Made by a program: the position numbers and the translations under genes. Below, in pieces: positions 7,025 to 12,061 of a stretch of DNA of 12,061 nt. The notes beneath the pieces were generated by a model. That model was not told the origin of the DNA. It ran no database searches and saw only the letters and a list, made by a program, of their open reading frames with translations. Every line of letters starts with the position of its first letter. Position 1 is the stretch's first letter. Source of the DNA: Bacillota bacterium (GTDB taxonomy: Bacteria > Bacillota > Clostridia > Tissierellales > Sedimentibacteraceae); assembly GCA_029239575.1 (NCBI GenBank), contig JARBUP010000063.1, positions 1 to 12,061 of the forward strand. Reading direction: 5' to 3'.

Positions 7025-7978
7025 ATGGCAAATGTAACTGTAACCATAGATGGACAGAAAATTTCAGTACCCAAAGATTTATCTATACTAGAAGCAGCAA
7101 AATTACTTGACATTGAAATACCTGCTTTATGTTATGATCCCAATTTAGAAGTAGTTGGCGCTTGTCGATTATGTATTGTTGAAATAGAAGGAAGTAAAAA
7201 ATTAGAAACTTCATGCTCTACAAAAGTTAAAGAAGGTATGAACATATTTACAGAAAGCGAAAAAGTAGTAAGAATAAGGAAAGGCATAATTCAATTATTG
7301 TTGGATAGTCATCCTAATGACTGCCTTACATGTCAAAAAGCTGGAGAGTGTTATCTTCAAAAATATGCTTATGAATATAATTTAAATTTCAGAAAACACA
7401 ACTCGGCTATGAGACCACAACTTATAGATACTTCAAGTCCATATATATTAAAGGATGATTCAAAGTGTATTTTGTGTGGTAAATGCGTAAGAACATGTGC
7501 CCAAGTAAGCGACAGAAAAGTTCTTTCCTTTTCAGACAGAGGATATGATACAAAAATAATTTGTGATGAAGATAAAAACTTAGAAGAATCCAGTTGTGTA
7601 TCATGCAACAGATGTGTTTCTGTTTGTCCTGTTGGAGCTTTAATTGATAAAAGACAAATAAATAAATTAAGATCATGGGAAGGAAATTCTTTAACTGTAA
7701 ACTGTAAGTCTTGTCAGTATGGCTGTGAATTTGAAATAAAGTCAAAAAACAATAAAAATGTTGCAGTTGTAGCTAAATCTCCTTCTAATGGTAGGCCATT
7801 ATGTTTAAAAGGAAGACTGACTACAGAATTATTATACGTAGATAATCCTGAAACTCCATATAGCAAGATTGATGGAAAATTTGTAGAAACATCCTGGACA
7901 GAAGCATTGAATATAGAAGATGTATTGGAAAAAATAAATAAGTTAAATGCAGATAAGAGCAGCTTAGGAGATGATTAA
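7025..7978 (+). CDS. hylA: NuoG-N-terminus-like multi-cluster iron-sulfur subunit (HylA)
   Basis: A 317-aa electron-transfer protein linking FdhF to HylB. In order: [2Fe-2S] ferredoxin domain (C36, C47, C50, C64); His-Cys [4Fe-4S] site (H96, C100, C103, C109); two [4Fe-4S] ferredoxin sites (C148/151/154/158 and C191/194/197/201). A further CxxCxxxC-x25-C set (C227, C230, C234, C260) corresponds to the first cluster of molybdopterin oxidoreductases. The chain then ends within SWTEAL, exactly where the molybdopterin domain of FdhF would begin. It is homologous along its whole length to residues 1-290 of the FdhF encoded next door, so the pair looks like a tandem duplication with loss of the catalytic part. 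The ATG follows AAGGAGG (7011-7017); the TAA is 2 nt from the fdhF start. The annotation as HylA is strong from the order of the operon. Confidence 0.92.
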   Translation: MANVTVTIDGQKISVPKDLSILEAAKLLDIEIPALCYDPNLEVVGACRLCIVEIEGSKKLETSCSTKVKEGMNIFTESEKVVRIRKGIIQLLLDSHPNDCLTCQKAGECYLQKYAYEYNLNFRKHNSAMRPQLIDTSSPYILKDDSKCILCGKCVRTCAQVSDRKVLSFSDRGYDTKIICDEDKNLEESSCVSCNRCVSVCPVGALIDKRQINKLRSWEGNSLTVNCKSCQYGCEFEIKSKNNKNVAVVAKSPSNGRPLCLKGRLTTELLYVDNPETPYSKIDGKFVETSWTEALNIEDVLEKINKLNADKSSLGDD

Positions 7979-7980
7979 CC

Positions 7981-10650
7981 ATGAACATTATAATTAATGG
8001 CACGACCTATGAAGTTGAAAAAAATACAACCATTCTCCAGGCATGCAAGAATGCAGGAATTGATATACCTACATTGTGCCATGACGAAAGATTAAAGCCT
8101 ACTTCTGCATGCAGATTATGCTTAGTTGAAGTGGAAGGAACTAAAAATTTAGTAACTTCTTGCAGTACAATGGTTAAAGAAAATATGGTTGTTCATACAC
8201 ACAATGAAAAAGTAATGAAAACAAGGCGCGATGTTTTGAATTTAGCTATATCCAATCACCCCTTAGAATGCTTAAGCTGCGATAAATCAGGTGATTGCAA
8301 ATTGCAGGATTATTGCTATGAATATGGAATATTGAATGGGACTTATAAAGGTGCAATGCGCACTCCTAAAATAGACAGCTCCAATCCTTTTTATGATTAT
8401 GATGCAAGAAAATGCATTCTTTGCGGGCTATGTGTAAGAGTATGTGACGAGTTGCAGTGTTCTAATGCAATAGGCTTTGAAGACAGAGGATTTGAAGCTA
8501 ATGTTTCTACACCTTTTAATGAAGGACTCATTAATTCAAAATGTGTTTCATGCGGAAATTGTGTTTCAGTATGTCCTGTTGGTGCTTTAACTCCAAAAGG
8601 TCAAAAGTTTAGACATTGGGAAACAAGCAAGGTAAGAACAACATGTTCATATTGTGGTGTTGGCTGTCAAATGGATTTAGTGGTTAAAGGTAAAAAAATA
8701 GTTGATGTTGAGCCTGCTATGGATGCTATAAACAATGGGCTTCTTTGTGTAAAAGGCAAGTTTGCATACAAGTTTATAAATCATCCTGACAGATTAAAAA
8801 CTCCTCTCATAAAAAGAAATGGAAAGTTTGAAGAAGCTACATGGGATGAAGCTTATAGATATATTACCAAAAAAGCTACAGAAATCAAAGAAAATTACGG
8901 ACCAAATTCTTTTGCAGGACTTACATCTGCAAGATGTACAAATGAAGAAAACTATTTGTTTCAAAAGCTGTTTAGAGCAGTCATAGGCACAAATAATATA
9001 GATCACTGCGCACGCCTCTGACACTCCTCTACAGTTGCAGGTCTTGCAACTACATTAGGGAGCGGAGCTATGACAAATAGCATAGAAGAAATACTTAATA
9101 CGGATGCAATGTTTGTAATAGGATCAAACACTACAGAAAATCATCCAATCATTGGATCAACTATGAAACAGGCCATAAAAAATGGAGCTAAGCTAATAGT
9201 TGCAGACCCAAGAAAAATTGAACTTGCTGATTATGCAGATGTTTTTTTACAGCTTAAGCCAGGTACAAATATTGCCCTGTTAAACGGTATGATGAATGTA
9301 ATCCTTGAGAAAGGACTACAAAACAAAGAGTATATAGAAGAAAGATGCGAAAACTTTGAAGAACTAAAAGAAATTATTAAAGAATATACACCTGAAAGAG
9401 TTGCTGAAATTTGCGGTGTAAATACTGAAGACATTATAAAAGCTGCTTGTATTTATGCAGAAGCAGATAAAGCAGGTATTTATTATACGATGGGTATTAC
9501 TCAGCATACAACTGGAACTGCAGGTGTTATGTCAGTTTCTAATTTAGCCCTTTTATGTGGTAATGTAGGCAAGGAAAGCTCAGGAGTTAATCCTTTAAGA
9601 GGACAAAACAATGTTCAAGGTGCTTGTGATATGGGAGGTTTACCAGCTGATTTGCCCGGATATCAAAAGGTATTTAAACCTGAAGTAATAGAAAAATTTG
9701 AAAAAGCATGGAACGCAAAATTATCATCAAAAGTTGGTATGACTATCCCTGAAATATTTAATGGTGCTCATGATGGTTCAATTAAATTTTTATATATTAT
9801 GGGAGAAAACCCAATGGTTTCAGACCCAGATATAAACCATGTAAAAAAGTCCCTTGAAAATGTGGATTTCTTAGTTGTTCAGGACATTTTTATGACTGAA
9901 ACATCAGCATTTGCAGATGTTATACTTCCCGCTGCATCATTTGCAGAAAAAGACGGAACTTTCTCCAATACGGAAAGAAGAATCCAAAGAGTTAGAAAAG
10001 CAATAAACCCTGTTGGTGATTCAAAACCAGACTGGCAAATATTGATGGAACTTATGAATTTCTTAGGATACAAAAAAACATATTCTAACCCGTCAGAAAT
10101 TATGGATGAAATTGCATCAGTAACACCTTCCTATGGCGGTATTGATTATGAGAGAATAGAAAATGTTGGTATTCAATGGCCATGCTTGGATAAAAATCAT
10201 CCTGGCACTAAGTATCTTCATAAAACTGCTATTGCAAGAGGACGAGGTTTGTTCATGCCGGCAGAATATACTGAAAGTGCAGAAATACCAGATAAAAATT
10301 ATCCATATGTATTTACAACAGGTAGAATCCTTTATCATTATCATACGAGAACCATGACTGGCAGAGTTGATGGTATTAACCAAATAGCGCCGTCTTCATA
10401 TGTGGAAATAAATGAAACAACTGCTAACAGACTGGGCATAGAAAATGGCGATAGGGTTAAATTAACATCAAGAAGAGGTCAAATAGAAACAACCGCAAAA
10501 ATAACTGAAATAATAGATGATGATGTGCTGTTTATGCCATTTCATTTTGCAGATGGAGCTGCAAACTATTTAACCAATTCAGCAGCAGACCCTATAGCAA
10601 AAATTGCAGAATTGAAAGTTGCAGCTGTTAAAATCGAAAAGGTTAATTGA
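7981..10650 (+). CDS. fdhF: selenocysteine-containing formate dehydrogenase catalytic subunit (in-frame TGA at 9019-9021 read as Sec)
   Basis: This 889-residue cytoplasmic enzyme interconverts formate and CO2 at a Mo- or W-bis-MGD centre. The N-terminal Fe-S region has [2Fe-2S] C33/44/47/61; His-Cys [4Fe-4S] H93, C97, C100, C106; two ferredoxin clusters C145/148/151/155 and C188/191/194/198; and the proximal [4Fe-4S] C222, C225, C229, C256, followed by Lys258. The active site is DHCARL-U347-HSS, with His348 next to Sec and Arg540 in NPLRGQNNVQGACDMGGLP. The U-to-Arg distance (193) equals that recalled for E. coli FdhF (U140-R333). The C-terminal MoCo-dinucleotide-binding domain begins around FTTGR. 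The TGA is in frame, there is no restart ribosome site, and a SECIS hairpin follows, so this is one gene, not a pseudogene. The ATG lies 10 nt after GGAG. The host must encode SelA, SelB, SelD and tRNA-Sec. Confidence 0.96.
9019..9062 (+). promoter_or_regulatory. selenocysteine codon with bacterial SECIS element
   Basis: The UGA (9019-9021) is followed by an upper stem GUUGCA (9034-9039) / UGCAAC (9045-9050) with apex GGUCU. The lower stem pairs 9024-9027 with 9059-9062 and, after a bulged U9028, 9029-9031 with 9056-9058. The apical GGUC sits at the same distance from the UGA as in the E. coli fdhF SECIS as I remember it. SelB loaded with Sec-tRNA would bind here. In E. coli a bulged U lies on the 5' side of the upper stem. 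Here that U can pair, and the unpaired U would be on the 3' side (U9045, if A9039-U9044 closes a GGUC loop). Confidence 0.93.
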
Positions 10651-10681
10651 GAATACAAACTTGCGAAAACGGAGGTGTGTT

Positions 10682-11185
10682 ATGAAAGCCTATGAACAAA
10701 TATTTAAATATGCAATGCAAATGGAGATGAACGGATACAACTTTTATAAGGAAAAATCATCCTCTTTAAACAATCCTACCAGCGTGAAAATGTTTCAGTC
10801 ATTGGCAGATGCTGAAAAAGATCATTATAAATATTTAGAAAATCAATTTAAAAATTATATGGATACAGATTCATATGATTTAAACGCTGATACCTTTGAC
10901 TTTTTCGAAGATGAAAATGAATTTGAAATCATCGGTGATTCAGAACATTTGGATGATACTTTAAAAGAGTCGGATATTCCCGATATAACCATTTTGAGAA
11001 TGGCTTATTTAATCGAAAGGGATTACAAGGAATTCTACCAAAAGGCAGCTGAAGATATAGAAGATGAAAATATAAAAGCTATATTTGAAAAGCTTTCTAA
11101 ATGGGAGCAGGGACATGAAACTATGTTTAAAAGTGAATATGACAAAAGAATGAAAGAATATATGTCATTGCCATGGGGCGGTTGA
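10682..11185 (+). CDS. ferritin-like (rubrerythrin-type) diiron protein without rubredoxin domain
   Basis: A 167-aa four-helix-bundle protein. Putative diiron ligands are arranged as in rubrerythrins: E15 in the first helix, E45-x-x-H48 in the second, E112 in the third, E142-x-x-H145 in the fourth. A highly acidic linker (about 61-101) separates the two helix pairs. There is no CxxC rubredoxin domain and no Cys at all, so electrons must come from elsewhere. The start is ATG 10682, after GGAGGTG (10671-10677); an upstream extension to 10619 would overlap fdhF without a ribosome site. It lies 31 nt after fdhF and 20 nt before the mobA-like gene, so it is in the operon. Related proteins remove peroxide or oxygen or handle iron; a protective or metal-supply role for this oxygen-sensitive enzyme is inference. 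Confidence 0.85.
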   Translation: MKAYEQIFKYAMQMEMNGYNFYKEKSSSLNNPTSVKMFQSLADAEKDHYKYLENQFKNYMDTDSYDLNADTFDFFEDENEFEIIGDSEHLDDTLKESDIPDITILRMAYLIERDYKEFYQKAAEDIEDENIKAIFEKLSKWEQGHETMFKSEYDKRMKEYMSLPWGG

Positions 11186-11205
11186 TTTTTGAAAAGGTGA
11201 TTAAT

Positions 11206-11817
11206 ATGAAGAAATTTGGTTCAGCAATTATTTTAGCAGGCGGGCAAAGCACAAGAATGGGTTTTGACAAGCAACTTTTAAAAATAGATGAAAGAAGATT
11301 GATGTACAGCCTCATTCATACGCTTAAAAAAAGCTTTGAAGAAATTATTATTGTGACAAACAGACCTGAACTGTATATTGGACTATCTCATAAAATTACA
11401 AATGATATTTTACTCGACAAAGGACCTCTTGGAGGAATTCATGCTGGTTTAAAAATATGCCAAAGCAAATATGCCTTTGTAGTAGCTTGCGATATGCCGA
11501 ATATAAATATGAAATATGTTGAATTTATGAAGGAAAAACTAACTGACTCTAATTCATTTGGCTGTGTAACAAAATTTGGAGATTGGATAGAACCTTTCTC
11601 AAGTTTTTATTCCGTAGATTTAATAAAACATATTGAAACATATTTGCATACAAACAGAAAATCTATAAATGGGCTTTTGAAAAATCTTGAAATAACATAT
11701 ATAAAAGAAAAAGATGCAAGACAATTTAGTTTGAATTGGGATATGTTTTTAAATCTTAACACTAATGAAGAATTAAGCAATTACCTTTTAAACATATCTG
11801 CGAAAGGTTGCAGTTAA
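11206..11817 (+). CDS. mobA: molybdenum cofactor guanylyltransferase (MobA-like)
   Basis: A 203-aa cytoplasmic nucleotidyltransferase that would attach GMP from GTP to molybdopterin to make the MGD cofactor of FdhF. The Rossmann-like fold begins with ILAGGQSTRMGFDKQ (9-23), the NTP-binding signature. Next come a GPLGGIHAG loop (73-81), a metal-binding Asp96 in ACDMPN, EPF at 129-131 and the C-terminal LNLNTNEEL (182-190), all in MobA order. The chosen ATG is 5 nt after AAAGGTGA (11193-11200); the frame could extend 11 codons upstream into the ferritin-like gene, but with a worse ribosome site. The length is normal for MobA. A cytidylyltransferase (MocA) has a similar core, but the context with a DMSO-reductase-family enzyme and fdhD favours guanylylation. 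Confidence 0.9.
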   Translation: MKKFGSAIILAGGQSTRMGFDKQLLKIDERRLMYSLIHTLKKSFEEIIIVTNRPELYIGLSHKITNDILLDKGPLGGIHAGLKICQSKYAFVVACDMPNINMKYVEFMKEKLTDSNSFGCVTKFGDWIEPFSSFYSVDLIKHIETYLHTNRKSINGLLKNLEITYIKEKDARQFSLNWDMFLNLNTNEELSNYLLNISAKGCS

Positions 11818-11818
11818 T

Positions 11819-12061
11819 ATGGATACAGCAAAGAGTTACAATATATTAAAGGTTAAAGGTGATAATTCGGAACATGTTGAGGATTTAGTTGTAACCGAAT
11901 ACCCCTTTACCATTTTTATAGACGATGAGGAAATTATTACTCTTCTTTGTACACCTAAATGTTTAAAGGAGCTAACATTAGGTTTTCTTCTTTCCGAAAG
12001 TATTATTGAAAGTCTTGATGATGTTAAAAAAATACAAATTGATGGAACATATGGCAGAGGT
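11819..12061 (+). CDS. fdhD: formate dehydrogenase accessory sulfurtransferase FdhD, 5' part only
   Basis: The first 81 residues of a gene cut by the right edge. The segment CTPKCLKELTLGFLLSESII (44-63) is the characteristic FdhD N-terminal motif; the family usually reads CTPxxLxxLxxGFLxxEGII. FdhD takes sulfur from the cysteine desulfurase IscS (in E. coli) and inserts it into the Mo/W-bis-MGD cofactor, without which formate dehydrogenase is inactive. The sulfur-carrying CxxC loop lies beyond the window and cannot be checked. The ATG begins 1 nt after the mobA stop. A modest AAAGG (11803-11807) is 11 nt upstream, so translational coupling with mobA is likely. The gene order fdhF, ferritin-like, mobA, fdhD groups enzyme and maturation genes in one operon. 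Confidence 0.92.
   Translation, partial: MDTAKSYNILKVKGDNSEHVEDLVVTEYPFTIFIDDEEIITLLCTPKCLKELTLGFLLSESIIESLDDVKKIQIDGTYGRG

Noticed and set aside
4927..7978. HydABC-type [FeFe] hydrogenase
   Set aside because: The subunits resemble HydC/HydB, but HylA has no H-cluster motifs and the catalytic partner is a formate dehydrogenase.
9019..9021. Premature stop making fdhF a pseudogene or two separate proteins
   Set aside because: The frame and protein similarity continue without a break through the TGA, the position is the known Sec site, a SECIS hairpin follows, and the ATG at 9070 has no proper ribosome site.
1..12061. CRISPR arrays, tRNA/rRNA genes, insertion sequences or phage genes
   Set aside because: No regularly spaced repeats, cloverleaf-like segments, transposase motifs or terminal inverted repeats were seen on either strand.

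Overview
The window is AT-rich and reads as a strictly anaerobic, low-GC Gram-positive of the Clostridia/Tissierellia type. The evidence is strong AGGAGG-type ribosome sites, TTG starts, consensus TTGACA/TATAAT-like promoters, a DUF3798 lipoprotein, and a selenocysteine formate dehydrogenase locus. Its gene order (hylC-hylB-hylA-fdhF) is the one known from the purine fermenter Clostridium (Gottschalkia) acidurici. The genus is inference.

Layout. (1) 1-2971, minus strand: a probable ABC importer. A consensus promoter (2943-2971) drives a DUF3798 lipoprotein (1661-2905). After an intercistronic stem-loop comes a double-domain, sugar/nucleoside-type ABC ATPase that runs off the left edge (1-1460). 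(2) 2972-3334: an AT-rich non-coding stretch ending in three hairpins, two of them typical minus-strand terminators. (3) 3335-4754: two divergent genes of unknown function. One encodes a small Lys-rich protein (minus). The other encodes a Cys-free protein with a long Asn/Ser/Asp/Glu-rich tail (plus), followed by its own terminator. (4) 4818-12061, plus strand: one compact operon with a sigma-A-like promoter. It encodes a NuoE-like subunit (hylC), a NuoF-like flavoprotein (hylB), a NuoG-N-terminus-like iron-sulfur protein (hylA), the Sec-containing catalytic subunit (fdhF), a ferritin-like diiron protein, a MobA-like guanylyltransferase and the start of fdhD, cut by the right edge.

The central point is that fdhF is one 889-codon gene, 7981-10650. 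The in-frame TGA at 9019-9021 is a selenocysteine codon: it sits in the DHCARL-U-HSS active-site context, and a SECIS hairpin with a GGUC apex follows immediately. Splitting the gene into two ORFs would be an error.

How the parts work together: FdhF would oxidise formate (or reduce CO2) at a Mo/W-bis-MGD-Sec centre. Electrons would pass through the Fe-S clusters of FdhF and HylA to the FMN of HylB with the HylC [2Fe-2S] centre, coupling formate/CO2 to NAD(H) and probably ferredoxin by flavin-based electron bifurcation, as described for the C. acidurici enzyme. MobA and FdhD would supply the guanylylated, sulfurated cofactor. The ferritin-like protein may protect this oxygen-labile system, which is a guess.
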